Assembly: GCA_014529385.2 (NCBI GenBank)
Contig: CM043957.1
Span: forward strand, 87,706,381-87,770,380
Length of the DNA stretch: 64,000 nt
From: Adiantum capillus-veneris
Lineage: Eukaryota > Streptophyta > Polypodiopsida > Polypodiales > Pteridaceae
Direction: 5' to 3'
The notes beneath the pieces were generated by a model. It had not been told where the DNA came from and did not search any database. It worked only from the letters and a program-made list of their open reading frames with translations. This document shows, in pieces, positions 52,070-62,830 of the stretch (the first letter of the stretch is position 1; the number at the start of each line of letters is the position of its first letter). A program made the translations under genes and the position numbers.

Positions 52070-53225
52070 GAATTTGAAAAGGCAAAGAAAGAGAAGCTTT
52101 GATTTACTTGCATGGGAAGTGGTCATGGAAAAAAGGATTGTCCCACGGGGGAAATGTGGTATCTAAGGTAAGGAAAAAGTGGTATACATTGTGCAATTTC
52201 TTCCCTTGGAATCCTCTTCTTGCTATTCCAATGTAGAGGTGACCCATACCACAGCGGTTCATGAGTGATGTATCACTGCCTCTATGTGGAAATCGACATT
52301 TGGCCACATGAGCTTGTGAGACTGCATGGCTACATTCAAGATCACAAGGTGAGAAAGCCTCTCACAATTTCATTAACAATAAGTTAGTGAAACGTCTCAA
52401 TCTACCTCAGACACCTAGTTCCCACCGCTACAAAGTAGCTACGATAAATGGTCATGATGTTGAAGTGTGGGATACCCAAGTTAAAGATGTACCTCTTAAG
52501 ATCCAAGGGTATCAGACAACCTTAGATTTCTAGGTGATGAACATGGATAGAGAAGATCTAGTGTTGAGTCGAGAGTGGTTGCATGGGTTAGGTTCATAAT
52601 TACATCGTAGCTATGAGCATAATAGTCTTATATTTGAATCCAATTGTATGCATGTGCTATTGTTGGAGGAAAAAGATGTACCTCCCTCACCACTCATTTG
52701 TACATCTGAGCTTATGAGCTCTCTTCCAATGATGAATTGAAGAACTCTTTTTGTGTTACTCTTTGTGTCATTTGTTATCAAATATTGATAATGATTCTAT
52801 TATGTGTAAAAATTCATCAATGTTGTATGCTTACCTCTCCTCTCCTCCTTATCTTCCTACTTCTCAATCGCCACAATAAGAAAATGTCACTAAAAATTGA
52901 AGGAACTCTTAACATAATACAATGATATTTGTCTATAACATTAACCGTCTGGGTTACCGTTGAAACATTCTGTGCAACATGGCACATGTATGGTTGCAGG
53001 TAGTAAGCTCGTTAGTAAAGTGTCTTTCAAATTGATTCATTTTGAGGTTATTGAGGTGGAACATCAGCTTGCTAACTACCTCAATCGAGGGTCTCTTCAA
53101 CCTAGTTCCTCACCATTGGCTTCCCCGTTCTATTGGTGAAGGAAAAAGATGGTAGTATGCCTATGTGCATAGACAATTGTGGTCCTAACAAGGTTAATAT
53201 TAAGAATATGTATCCGTTATTGGGG
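52070..53225 (+). pseudogene. Ty3-2: decayed chromovirus-like gag-protease-RT fragment
   Basis: About 52110: a knuckle-like CMGSGHGKKDCP. 52345-52690: SHNFINNKLVKRLNLPQTP, then VKDVPLKIQGYQTTLDF and DLVLSREWLHGLG, the first and second lobes of a Ty3 protease with the catalytic Asp motif lost. 53060-53222: [14 protein letters not shown] and [13 protein letters not shown] then VNIKNMYPL, the start of RT, with one shift near 53138. Stops throughout. The sequence between about 52740 and 52980 has no readable frame. Confidence 0.78.
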
Positions 53226-53416
53226 TAAAGGTGGTATGACTTACCTTGTGCCGGTCACAAGCAAGTGTTTGGCTGCCCACCCTTGACTTATACGTTGTAC
53301 ATAGAAGAATAAGGGGCTCCTCACTCATTATGAGGTTGGCTCCACCCACACATCTCTTCTCTCTTCTCTCTTCTCCTTCTTGTACACACACATCATGCAC
53401 CCACATGATTATTACA
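53220..53416 (+). repeat. Possible LTR end followed by primer site
   Basis: Ends ...ATTACA, then two bases, then TGGTATCAAAGC (53419-53430), a variant Met-tRNA-type site. The LTR start is only a guess (TGGGGTAAAGG at 53220). The 290 bp after it contain no gene and end in a purine-rich stretch just before 53721. Confidence 0.35.
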
Positions 53417-53913
53417 AATGGTATCAAAGCACGGGTTTCTTAGGCACCATCTATCCTGATGCCGATGGCACGTGCACAAGTTAAGGCTCAAGGGGCCTTA
53501 TGTGCAAAAGAAAATTAAGTAGCTAGAACTGTTGGAGAAAAAATCTTATTGAAAAGCTTTGGGAAGGTGAGTAGAGTTTATGACTGAAAAAAGGTCGAGG
53601 ATGGTGTGGTATCACACAAATGTGAGTTGCAGATAGCATAGGGGGTGGACCAAATCAGCAGCTCTAAAAATCTACGCATGAGGCCAAACAGATAGCATGA
53701 GAGGGGGATCATTGAAAGGCTGTTAACCCTCACGGACACCCTATCACCTTCGACGGATGCATATTATTTATTTGATTGAGTCATGGACGTGGCTTGTCAG
53801 TCCAATAGGTGTGTAGATGATCGTCGATGAGAGGTGCACCACTTATCTTATTTTTACAATAGTTTTGCAACGATCGACCACTGTGGGCGCCCATGTGTGA
53901 ATGGCCAAACTCT

Positions 53914-53921
53914 TATAAAAG
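53914..53921 (+). promoter_or_regulatory. TATA box of Ty3-3A LTR
   Basis: TATAAAAG about 100 bp before the TG/GA microsatellite. Confidence 0.6.
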
Positions 53922-54010
53922 GTCCATTTGACCTGAACATCCTCATTCTTTGAGGTGTAAGCTAAGATCTTGCTCCATCTTTGTCTCCTTCTCCTTCGTG
54001 TGCTCACAAG

Positions 54011-54031
54011 TGTGTGTGTGTGTGTGTGCTT

Positions 54032-54103
<72 letters not shown>
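54011..54103. repeat. TG then GA microsatellite inside Ty3-3A LTR
   Basis: (TG)9 at 54011-54028, then interrupted (GA)n to 54103; same order as in the 3B LTR. Confidence 0.95.
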
Positions 54104-54105
<2 letters not shown>

Positions 54106-54336
54106 TGTGTGATTGAGCATTGCGGCGGCAAGGCGGTTGAGTGCGGCATCGACAGTGGCTCCTTCTTCTTCGCAGCACATGATTCTTCATGACGGAAGCT
54201 TGAGCAGTGAGTGACACACCCATGCCGCTTTGAGCTTGCTAGGCTCTTCTAGTTGTGTGTTTGCAGCCTTTTGAGGTTTGCACACAGTGCACATGCAAGT
54301 TCCCAGCTTTGACACGTACAGCAAAGCGTACATTTT

Positions 54337-54354
54337 TGGCACCGTTACCGGGGA
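54337..54354 (+). promoter_or_regulatory. Ty3-3A primer binding site
   Basis: TGGCACCGTTACCGGGGA, two changes from the common plant Ty3 site TGGCGCCGTTGCCGGGGA, four bases after the LTR. Confidence 0.85.
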
Positions 54355-55526
54355 ATGCTTTGCATTAAGCTTGAGGAGCACTCAGTGCTACCTCTGGAAG
54401 CCTTTCTTTCATGTGTTTTCTGGTTTTTGTTGAGTTATGTGAGAACTGTTAATTGGGTGTAATGTACAATTTTAGTTATGGCCGTGTGTAGTTGGTTGGG
54501 TTAGACATCGTCTGTGCGGTGTTAATTAGTGTTGTTCGTGGTTTAGATAGAGCGGCCAGAGGTGCAGTAGTGTGAGCGCTGGAGACAGGATCTGTGCGTG
54601 AGCTCGGCACCATGCAGTTGAACATTACCCACCAAAAAAAAGGGGGGGGGGGAGGTTGAAAAATAGTCAGTCAATCGGACAGTCGATCAAGCAGTCAGAC
54701 AATCAACCAATCAACCAATACCAATACCAGCAGTTAAAGGAAGTTTAAAAAAAAGCAGTCAGTACCAGTCAGTCAATCCCAATATCGGTACCAGTCAGTT
54801 AGTACTAGTACTAGTAGCTGTAATAGTCAGTCAGTTAGTCAGCACCATGCTAGTACTAGTACTAGCCTGGTGAGCTGGTTGAGTAAGTCTGTGAGCAGTT
54901 TGCCGTGTTAGACAGTGAGTGTCTAGTACTAGTACCAATAAACCTCTTCGAAAAAAAACTTAAAATATACCAGTACCAGTATAGGTCCAATATAGGTCTA
55001 ACCCATAGCAATACCAGTACAGGTCTAGTATATACCAATACCAATACTTTACTAAAATCTGAGATCATTATTTTTAGTACCAGTAGTGTCAGTATAGTAG
55101 TATATAGATATAGGTATATTCCAGTACTAGTAAAGGTCCAATACCAATACTACTCATACCAGTATACTCATGCACCAGTATCAGTCAGTACCCAGTACTA
55201 CCATCTGAGACAGTACAATACAGAATAGTAAAGTACAGTATAGAGGGGAATCTGAGACCAAAAGGAGGGTAAATTTGGGTTGCAAACGCCCAAAAAACTA
55301 GGTGAGCGGCCTTCACGCGCACTCACCAACGCTTCTAAAGTATTGAGGTCACATGCACCTATGCTTTGGTCGTGTGCTATAGGATGATCACATAGAGAGT
55401 GCCTCCGTTTATGCGGGCACTCATTATTCCTCCACATTAGACTCTAGGCCCTTAAAGGGGACCCAAGGTAGTACCACTCAAGACCCACATATTGCGTATA
55501 GTGACTCTTCCTCTGATTACGACATC
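54355..55526 (+). other. Ty3-3A leader with AGTACC-like repeats
   Basis: No gene. 54650-55220 consists largely of degenerate CAGTACCAGT/TAGTACTAG/CAGTCAGT units. Poly-A and poly-G runs sit near 54635. Confidence 0.7.
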
Positions 55527-55913
55527 ATGGAATGTTACCCATTGCCTAATCCCGATAGTTCAAGCCAAGGCACGCATGCCATGGGCCCACGGTCCGGGCC
55601 GAGCGTGCTTAGCCACTTGAAGGAAACTTTTAGTAGGGCCACTCACTCCGAACATGGAGCTAGCGATGTGAATGAATGGGGTGGGGAAGTAAATTTGCCA
55701 TTCATGACCAACGTAGACCCCATGCTCCCAGAGAGTGTGCATGTGAATACTCCATTCACTGCACCCCTTCACTCTTCAGAGTTGTTCCCCTCCGAGGTTA
55801 TACTACCTGATGGGAGAAGCCTTGCCGAAGTGCAAGAGGTTGAGCAATATATCTTGTGGCTAGGGAAAAGGAAATCAAGAGCCTATGCAAGGCAGAGCAA
55901 TGAAGAGAGCTAA
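55527..55913 (+). pseudogene. Ty3-3A gag N-terminal fragment
   Basis: 128 residues, no clear domain. The end (LPDGRSLAEVQEVEQYILWL) looks helical. A stop at 55911-55913 and a shift separate it from the next frame. Confidence 0.5.
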
Positions 55914-56047
55914 AAGCGAAAGCCCCTATATCAACATCCATGCTAGGCAAGCAATCGAGTGCTCCTGAATTAGCGACCATTAGGGTCAATCCATAGAGAG
56001 CCACATGGCATCTAGTTCAAAGGACACCCCAAGCACCTCAATCCTAG

Positions 56048-56995
56048 ATGGAGCATTTTCTAAATGAGAATTGGGAGTACAAACTACAAACGAAAACTCT
56101 AACCGACCTATACACAGGTCACACATATCATGTGGGTTGGTTAGATGTCCTACAATCCACAACGGATGCAACTAGTGTAGAGGATCAACAACAAAGAGTT
56201 TGTGAGGACATCCATAGGGTTATTGAACTGGAGAGACAGAACAAGGGAATCCACATGCCTTCAACGGGTCTCATGAGATTCTTGGATACAGGGAAGGCTA
56301 AGCAACCAACTTTATCGCAAATGGAGACTCCTTCGGTAAGCCCGATGGATCCTCCATATGCTGTTTCTCCAAGGGTCTCTGTACAATCTGAGTCCACAAG
56401 TGATAGTGTTACCTTTCCAAGTCTAGCTCATCTCTCCCTTGATGACACCATGGCTACCATGCCTACCCCAATGATGGGCATGCCAAGGAACATACCGTGG
56501 ACCTCATTTGTTTTTAGTAAAGCACCGCTACATGGTAGCCCAATGCCTGCAACAGTACCTACCAGTGTGTATCAATCATATACACCTATAGGTCCTCGTA
56601 CTCATATAGCTCCTACCCCTCCCATTGTTTCAACAACTTATGCTCCACAACCACAACACCCAAGCTCTTATTTCAATGGGACCATACCGGCTAGCATTAG
56701 CATGTCACATTCGACGTCTGTTATGCCTAGGGCCACACATATGAACTTTGGGCCACCACATGGCACAACACCGTACCAACCTTGGAACCCAAGGGCTTCC
56801 TTTGTGCCAAGCCCAATGCCAATACCTACTCCACATGTAGTCTCTGGAGCGCCTCCACCCACGGTGCCTGCTCACTTAGGTGACTTGGCAACATTTGCTC
56901 AAGCTATCGGTCGATCTATTGCTGAGAATATGCGTAGCACGCCCGATAGAGAGCCTAGAAGTAAGGCAATACAAATAGCCAAGCTAAGGATGTGA
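56048..56995 (+). CDS. Ty3-3A gag, Pro/Ser/Thr-rich part
   Basis: 315 residues. Residues 1-70 are charged; 90-290 are rich in Pro, Thr, Ser and Met, like the region before capsid in some plant Ty3 gags. The end (PPPTVPAHLGDLATFAQAIG) leads into the capsid in the next frame. The first Met is not certain as a start. Confidence 0.6.
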   Translation: MEHFLNENWEYKLQTKTLTDLYTGHTYHVGWLDVLQSTTDATSVEDQQQRVCEDIHRVIELERQNKGIHMPSTGLMRFLDTGKAKQPTLSQMETPSVSPMDPPYAVSPRVSVQSESTSDSVTFPSLAHLSLDDTMATMPTPMMGMPRNIPWTSFVFSKAPLHGSPMPATVPTSVYQSYTPIGPRTHIAPTPPIVSTTYAPQPQHPSSYFNGTIPASISMSHSTSVMPRATHMNFGPPHGTTPYQPWNPRASFVPSPMPIPTPHVVSGAPPPTVPAHLGDLATFAQAIGRSIAENMRSTPDREPRSKAIQIAKLRM

Positions 56996-57753
56996 GAAAG
57001 CATATCAAAGTGTTTGAACAAATATACGATTTCCTAGGAGAACACAATGACCTACATAAGAGTACTACTTTAAGCCTGACCTTAAGTGGAAAGGCTGGGA
57101 ATTGGTATAGAACCTTAAGGGTGGAAGAAAAAACAATTTATCCTACTCTTAGGAGATTTTTCTTGAAAGAATACATACGAGAGGGAGTGCTTTGGGGTGT
57201 AGCATCTCAGCACTAGAAAGCCCAACGAGAAGAAGGAGAGTCCGTGAAAGACTTTATCAGTCGCTTGAAGCATTTGAATTCTCATTGTAATCCACATGTA
57301 GTATCTGGAGCGCCTCCACCCACGGTGCCTGCTCACTTAGGTGACTTGGCAACATTTGCTCAAGCTATTGGTCGATCTATTGCTGAGAATATGTGTAGCA
57401 CACCCGATAGAGAGCCTAGAACTTAAGGCAATACAAATAGCCAAGCTAAGGATGTGAGAAAGCATATCAAAGTGTTTGAACAAATATACGATTTCCTAGG
57501 AGAACACAATGACCTACATAAGAGTACTACTTTAAGCTTGACCTTAAGTGGAAAGGCTGGGGATTGGTGTAGAACCTTAAGGGTGGAAGAAAAAACAATT
57601 TATCCTACTCTTAGGAGATTGTTCTTGAAAGAATACATACGAGAGGGAGTGCTTTGGGGTGTAGCATCTTAGCACCAGAAAGCCCAACGAGAGGAAGGAG
57701 AGTCCATGAGAGACTTTATTAGTCGCTTGAAGCATTTGAATTCTCATTGTAAT
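56831..57753. repeat. 461-bp tandem duplication within Ty3-3A gag
   Basis: Units 56831-57291 and 57292-57753 are nearly identical (start ccacatgtagt, end ttctcattgtaat). 461 is not a multiple of three, so the second copy changes frame. The boundary falls inside the capsid, so only one unit runs on into the capsid C-terminus. Confidence 0.93.
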
Positions 57754-57972
57754 CCAAATGAGCGCTTCAATAATAACCAATTTCTTGATAGATTCATTAG
57801 AGGATTACGACATGAGGATATCTACAATGGCCTAGTCATTAGAGGTATCACCACTTGGAAAGCAGTCGCCACCAATGTAATCCAATTGGAGGATACTTTA
57901 ATGATTCAAGGAGAACGATGTCTGTTGAGTCTAAATCTACTAGCTCGCAAGCATCAGGGCATCGGCCAATGA
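56992..57972 (+). pseudogene. Ty3-3A gag capsid, duplicated and frameshifted
   Basis: Retrotrans_gag motifs: FEQIYDFLGEHNDLHKST, LSGKAGNWYRTLRVEEK and RRFFLKEYIREGV (56992-57216), repeated at 57454-57672. ESVKDFISRLKHLNSHC leads on, after the second unit, to FNNNQFLDRFIRGLRHEDIY (57706-57972). A stop stands after GVAS in each unit. Confidence 0.8.
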
Positions 57973-58082
57973 CCCTAAAGCCTATTGCTAAGGAGCCAAA
58001 GATATCTGAGATGACTTTAGCACATCTCACCAAGGCCATTCAAGAGAGTCTTAGAGACAATCGTGCTCCGTAAAACAACCAC

Positions 58083-58994
58083 ATGTATCCAAGAAGGGAG
58101 CAACAATGGTGCTCAGTTTGCTATGGTCCGCATAGTACCAGTGAATGTCCTACTTTTAGAGTAAAATTTAATGGGAATTGTAATGCTTGTGAGAGATATG
58201 GTCATCAAGCTAAGGATTGCATAGTATTTAAGCGCACGATGGCCAATAGACCAACCTTAGCATGGACGGACACACCTCCAATGCTTGCATTGATGCCAGC
58301 CCCACCTCTTGTACAAACATCACAACACATGGTCCCTAGGGACCAAAATGTCGTTCAAACAACACCCTTATCACCTCCAGTGGTAGGACCACAACCACCA
58401 CATCCGAGAATCACTTCTATGAATCAAGTGGGTTGTGAGTCATCTATTGATTGTTTGGAAGGCTGTGAGGAAGATATAGATCCTAATATTTCCGATGGGA
58501 TTGATGCACTTGAAGAAAGTCCACAATACTACATGGAGGATTATTGGGGACAAGTCAAACCTGTCTATCAATTAGCTGCTCTTGCACCAAGAGGCCAAAT
58601 TATCAATTACACTACCAAGAGACCACCTCTTCAATGCTATGAGTGTGGGGGTTCACATTGTGTAGCCGAGTGTCCTATTGGGCTAAAAAAGAATGCTACA
58701 CTAATGCAAACCAATCAAGAGAGCACGTCTACAATGCTGATACTCATGTGTAATCGATGTGGGATATATCATTTGATTGCCCGATATACGAATAATCCAA
58801 ATGCGTCGAAGATCACGCCATTAAACTTGATTAAGGTTATCGAGGAGCCATCGCAAAGTACACCGGTGGTACCATTAAATGTACTCACACAATCGACTCC
58901 AAAAACAAAATTTACATTCTTGAAGAAAGAGACACGGCATCGATTGCTCAATCTCAGAAGAAGAAGAAAACATATTAGGAAAAGTTTGGACTAA
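58083..58994 (+). CDS. Ty3-3A gag C-terminus with four zinc knuckles
   Basis: 303 residues. Knuckles in order: CSVCYGPHSTSEC (X2, X3, X4), CNACERYGHQAKDC (X2, X4, X4, the standard form), CYECGGSHCVAEC (X2, X3, X4) and CNRCGIYHLIARY (last Cys changed to Tyr). The last two match the pair in element 3B and, by spacing, the pair in Ty3-1. The frame shifts near 58912. In another frame ILEERDTASIAQSQKKKK continues, as in 3B. Confidence 0.82.
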   Translation: MYPRREQQWCSVCYGPHSTSECPTFRVKFNGNCNACERYGHQAKDCIVFKRTMANRPTLAWTDTPPMLALMPAPPLVQTSQHMVPRDQNVVQTTPLSPPVVGPQPPHPRITSMNQVGCESSIDCLEGCEEDIDPNISDGIDALEESPQYYMEDYWGQVKPVYQLAALAPRGQIINYTTKRPPLQCYECGGSHCVAECPIGLKKNATLMQTNQESTSTMLILMCNRCGIYHLIARYTNNPNASKITPLNLIKVIEEPSQSTPVVPLNVLTQSTPKTKFTFLKKETRHRLLNLRRRRKHIRKSLD

Positions 58995-59139
58995 AAAATG
59001 GGCCTTGTAAGAATTGTTGATGTGGCATAGCTTTCAAAAAGTGGGGATCGGTACATTTTTTGCAAATAAGATCCAAACTTGTCGGAGGTTGGATATTTAG
59101 AATCTACTCTTCAAAATGCTATCTATTGATATATAGCAT
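58995..59139. other. Junction between Ty3-3A and the Ty3-3B LTR
   Basis: Non-coding remainder of 3A. It ends with a short palindromic stretch aatgctatctattgatatat followed by agcatt. Confidence 0.5.
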
Positions 59140-59381
59140 TGTGGGCGTATGTCGCACGTGTCAATGCAAGGAACTTGCCGATATACCGTGTGCGAGCCAC
59201 AAATGGCTCCAAGCACACAACAAGTCTAAACTAGTAAGCTCAAAGAAGGCGATGGTGTGTCACTCACCGCTCTACGCTTGCTTCGTGGAGGATTCCTCGC
59301 TGCGAAGAAGAAGGAGCCGCCGCTTCGCCGCGCTCAACCGCTTCGCTGCCGTCGTGCCTTCGTAATGCTCGATCGCCCACA

Positions 59382-59514
<133 letters not shown>

Positions 59515-59610
59515 AAGGAGGTGAAGAAGAAGAAGATGGAGATGGAGATGGAGCAAGAGCACTCTTCTATTGCACAAATGAGAGAATAAGTGAATTTTAG
59601 GTTTAGTTGA

Positions 59611-59618
59611 CTTTTATA
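59611..59618 (-). promoter_or_regulatory. TATA box of Ty3-3B LTR
   Basis: TATAAAAG on the minus strand, about 100 bp upstream of the microsatellite. Confidence 0.6.
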
Positions 59619-59818
59619 TGAGCTCGCCCCATTCACACTTGGGCGCCCATGCTTAGCCAACTAATCCCTTGAATGTTCCAGTTAAAGTGCGCCTCTCATC
59701 GGCGATCACTCTTACCCTTTTCCTATTGGACCGACAAGCCCGGTACCTGACTCTACCAAGTAAATAATACAACGTCCGTTGTAGGTGATAGGGTGTCTGT
59801 GAGCCGTGAGGGTTAACA

Positions 59819-59831
59819 TGCCCCCCTTCCT
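59819..59831 (-). promoter_or_regulatory. Ty3-3B polypurine tract
   Basis: On the minus strand AGGAAGGGGGGCA directly before the LTR TGTTAAC. Confidence 0.85.
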
Positions 59832-61435
59832 GATGTAGATTCCGTCCTCGGAAGCTATTGAGTTGAAGCTCATTCGTCGAGGCGGAAGAGCATTTGAGAT
59901 GAATGTCCTTAGCCTTCTTGAGTCACTGCAAAATCAAACAACATTGGCACAATAATTGCATTCTCATAAGCGATTAAAAAGCATATGCAGTTTTAGGCAG
60001 ACAAATTGATTGGTAACAGAATTTTAAACAATTTGTCAGCAATAAACATTAAATTGCAATGTAATCAAATGCATAAACAGATATAAAGGTAAAAAATTAA
60101 ACAAGTATGGGGTCACTAATTTAACGGTCGAAAGGCACTAGAGATCGACTATTAATACCATGGGTAAGCTTCTTAATTTCCAGTGGTCAATTAAGTTGTT
60201 TAATCGCGAGAGCCAAGTATTTCATGTTCGAGGGCTGACTAGAGGCTATACCTAGAAGACCTTGTAGTTAAGCTACGATAAAAGGAATTTCTCATGAAAT
60301 CATCACCTGACTGATTACCTTTTCTTTGACCCCCCAAAGTATTTTCACAGTGATTCAATTTTGATGTGTGTGCTTATTTTGTATGCCTTGGGTTTTTTGC
60401 TTTTCAAGGAAAAGCGCCCATACTGGAAACCTCTAGGGCTCTAGTACCATAGGCGATACATGTGAGTGAAGTACCCAATCAAGCTAAGATTTCTCTTCCA
60501 GCTTAAGATTTTACAATGTGGCACTTTGATTTTTTGTTTGTTCATTTTCAGCATTTTAATTTTGTAACATTGGGGGGTCATATACACTGATACACCTCCC
60601 CAGGCTCATCACACAAGTAAACTCCCGTTATAATACTTAAGCTAAAGGTCAATAGGGTCAAGCCCACTAGAAAGCCCTAGTACATTTCACACAATGCTGC
60701 CTAAATCGGATTAACAACCTAAGTAACCATTGCTTATTAGGAAGGCATTCCCCATGGTATAAAGAAAAGATCTCCTAGCTTGGTCAAACTAGCTTAGTCA
60801 AATTGCTTGATTTTTAAACCTAGACAAGTGATTATGACAAAAAATTACATTGAATTTAATGTTTGGTACTAAACAAATGCGCTGAATATTATGCTACCAA
60901 TCACAATCAAAGCAGACAAACATGGATGCAAAAAGATAAGGGGCAATGCTAACGCACAAGAAACACCTGGTTGTGTCGATGGTCCCGCTTGATTTGAAAA
61001 GTGGATGAGAGAAAGATTCTATGAAGGTCCAAATCCTACCCACAGCAACACGTTCCTGTACACACAAAGAAACACAAAGAATACCTCTAGAAGGCACATC
61101 AGTGGGAAAAGAGAACTTTGCTAATCACTCAACTCTAAAACAGAAACACTCCTATCGTAATAATCTTACCTACCCTCCATCACTCAAGTGATGAGGATCA
61201 AAGGTGTTTTATGGCATAGGTTTCTGTTCTAGTATACCGGATGCGAATGTGTAGGTCTGGTCAATGTTTTGACTTTTATTGTGCATACTCGTTTGCTAAT
61301 TGCTCTTGCTCTTTATTATTTTTGCTTTTTGTGAGTATAAGGCTATATATATACATTCCCTAAGATTGGGATATTGAGAGGTCAGGGAACAAGGTTGAGA
61401 GGGGATTAAGTGAAGTGAATGATGACTGTCAGCAA
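59832..61435 (-). other. Non-coding region between protease and 3' LTR of Ty3-3B
   Basis: 1.6 kb, A/T-rich, many stops in all frames. tgaccccccaa (about 60330) and ttggggggtca (about 60571) form an 11-bp inverted pair. A TATA-like run tatatatata occurs near 61344. Confidence 0.55.
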
Positions 61436-61453
61436 ACACTCCCCCCTTCCTTG
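61436..61453 (-). promoter_or_regulatory. Second polypurine-like tract just after the protease frame
   Basis: On the minus strand CCAAGGAAGGGGGGAGTG, followed by TTTGCTGAC. The context ATCTAC...AGGAAGGGGGG...TGTT matches that of the 59819 tract at 21 of 26 positions by eye. Confidence 0.6.
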
Positions 61454-61459
61454 GGTAGA

Positions 61460-62704
61460 TCATACCGTTTGAAATGAGCTTGTCACCCTTTGAAACCAAT
61501 TGTTCCAGTTGGTAATAGGTGGGGATTTTTGCCAGTAGTTTTCTATTACCTTAGGTGCCTCATCGAGTTGCAAGGGTGGTAAGGTACTCTCCCAGGATCG
61601 AACTTGAAGTAGTTCATCAGGTGATTCTTGAACACTAGGAGGTGTGGATTCGTTTGTAGCTTTATGGAGGTCCACTATTGTAGGTGGAGGCTGTGGAGAA
61701 GCTTTTACCTCTATGAATGCATTACATGAGGAGCTAGAAGCTTCATGGGACTCCCCCCTTCCTGAGCTAGGTGGAACAAATCGTTCTTTCTTCGGTACCC
61801 AAACTAGCTCTGGAGCGGGTGTGTAGCATTCTGTAATTTTTTTCTTTCCGTGATTGTGAATTTGTTTTGGAGCTACAGGATTGGGCTTACATGGGTCAGG
61901 TGATAGGTAAGAATACAATCTACGTTTTGGCACCCAGATTTGATCATTTCCTTGATAGTAGCCTTGGGCGTCCAATAATCGTTTAGGAATCCAACGCAAC
62001 ATTTTCTTACATTTTTTGGGGCGAGTGGGACGTTTCTTACAAGGCTTCCGTTTTTTTGCACTAGCTATGGTCGCTAAAGAAGCTTTAGGGACCCACTTGT
62101 ATGTTTTCTTCGTTATATTAGGATGAGTCTTGTCAGAAGCTATATGCATTGCTTGTAGCATATTTAAGGGTACGGACATTTCATCCCCCTCAAGTGTTAC
62201 CCAGGTCGTCCCCCTATTTCCCCAAGTGTCTATGGTTGCTGCTAGGTGGACCCAATCCACATTGTCCGACTCAGTCATCCCAGATAGTACATCCATATAA
62301 GGAGAATCTTCCCCAACATCAGTGTCCACTTTACACGTGTAACAATACTGCAATGGGGCCGAGTGAACTGTGGTGTTAGATCTATGATCAATTATAAACC
62401 TGTTTCTTAGAGGATGTGCTGGACCAGTTACAAGATCCACTCGAATGACAGAATCTTGGAACTGCAAGTAGACATGGTTTTTAGACCAGTCATGTACCAT
62501 TTTTGCTTCCCTCATGAAAGGAAGTCCTAAGATCATCTCCGATGCCATAGTGTGCTTGGAGAAATCCATAACAATGAAGGTAACTCTTATTTTATGTCCA
62601 AAGACCTTGATCTTGAGATCTTCTAGCATCCCAATAGGTTTAACAATAGACCCATTGGCCATCTTCACTACTATGGTTGTGGTCGCAAGGTGAGGTCTTC
62701 CCAT
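61460..62704 (-). CDS. Ty3-3B protease C-terminal half and W-x-P-K repeat domain
   Basis: 414 residues. Residues 1-90: second part of a retropepsin (KMANGSIVKPIGMLEDL, then SEMILGLPFMREAKMVHDW). The first lobe with LDGGAGVSIV (Gly where Ser or Thr is usual) lies just upstream in the same frame, before a stop near 62713. Residues 145-160 (VDWVHLAATIDTW) match Ty3-1. Residues 203-306 contain four repeats: KWVPK (203), RWIPK (237), IWVPK (256), VWVPK (301), set among Lys/Arg-rich segments. The last 100 residues are Pro/Ser/Glu-rich and end naturally at 61460. No RT follows. Confidence 0.8.
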   Translation of the reverse strand: MGRPHLATTTIVVKMANGSIVKPIGMLEDLKIKVFGHKIRVTFIVMDFSKHTMASEMILGLPFMREAKMVHDWSKNHVYLQFQDSVIRVDLVTGPAHPLRNRFIIDHRSNTTVHSAPLQYCYTCKVDTDVGEDSPYMDVLSGMTESDNVDWVHLAATIDTWGNRGTTWVTLEGDEMSVPLNMLQAMHIASDKTHPNITKKTYKWVPKASLATIASAKKRKPCKKRPTRPKKCKKMLRWIPKRLLDAQGYYQGNDQIWVPKRRLYSYLSPDPCKPNPVAPKQIHNHGKKKITECYTPAPELVWVPKKERFVPPSSGRGESHEASSSSCNAFIEVKASPQPPPTIVDLHKATNESTPPSVQESPDELLQVRSWESTLPPLQLDEAPKVIENYWQKSPPITNWNNWFQRVTSSFQTV

Positions 62705-62830
62705 AGTTTCCCATCAATTTTTAGTCACAATGCTAACCCCAGCGCCACCATCAAGGATTCCCTTCACAGTTAATCCATTAGTAATGATTGGTATAGTCGC
62801 ATTGGATCATCACCCTCAAAGTATTGTCCC
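62705..62830 (-). pseudogene. Ty3-3B protease catalytic region, frameshifted
   Basis: In the frame of 61460-62704 reads ITNGLTVKGILDGGAGVSIV then TKN-stop-WETMGRPHL. The upstream gag frame (62770-63426) runs past this point in another phase. One shift near 62810 and one stop separate the parts. Confidence 0.65.

Larger units (their letters stand above)
53721..54332 (+). repeat. Ty3-3A 5' LTR
   Basis: 612 bp, TGTTAACCCTCACGG...GCGTACA. It resembles the LTR at 59140-59818 (start TGTTAACCCTCACGG, internal CCAATAGG, end GACACGT). Confidence 0.85.
53721..59139 (+). mobile_element. Ty3-3A: Ty3/gypsy element, 5' LTR to gag, 3' part not in window
   Basis: LTR 53721-54332, primer site 54337-54354, leader to 55526, broken gag to about 58994. 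After 59139 begins the LTR of the related minus-strand element 3B, which probably inserted into 3A. The rest of 3A would then be beyond base 64000. Gag contains an internal 461-bp tandem duplication. Confidence 0.85.

Noticed and set aside
53843-54223. 126-codon open frame with Ser-Leu repeats
   Set aside because: Antisense reading of the microsatellite inside the 3A LTR.
60330-60581. 11-bp inverted pair (tgaccccccaa / ttggggggtca) as transposon ends
   Set aside because: No target duplication or other support; may be chance.
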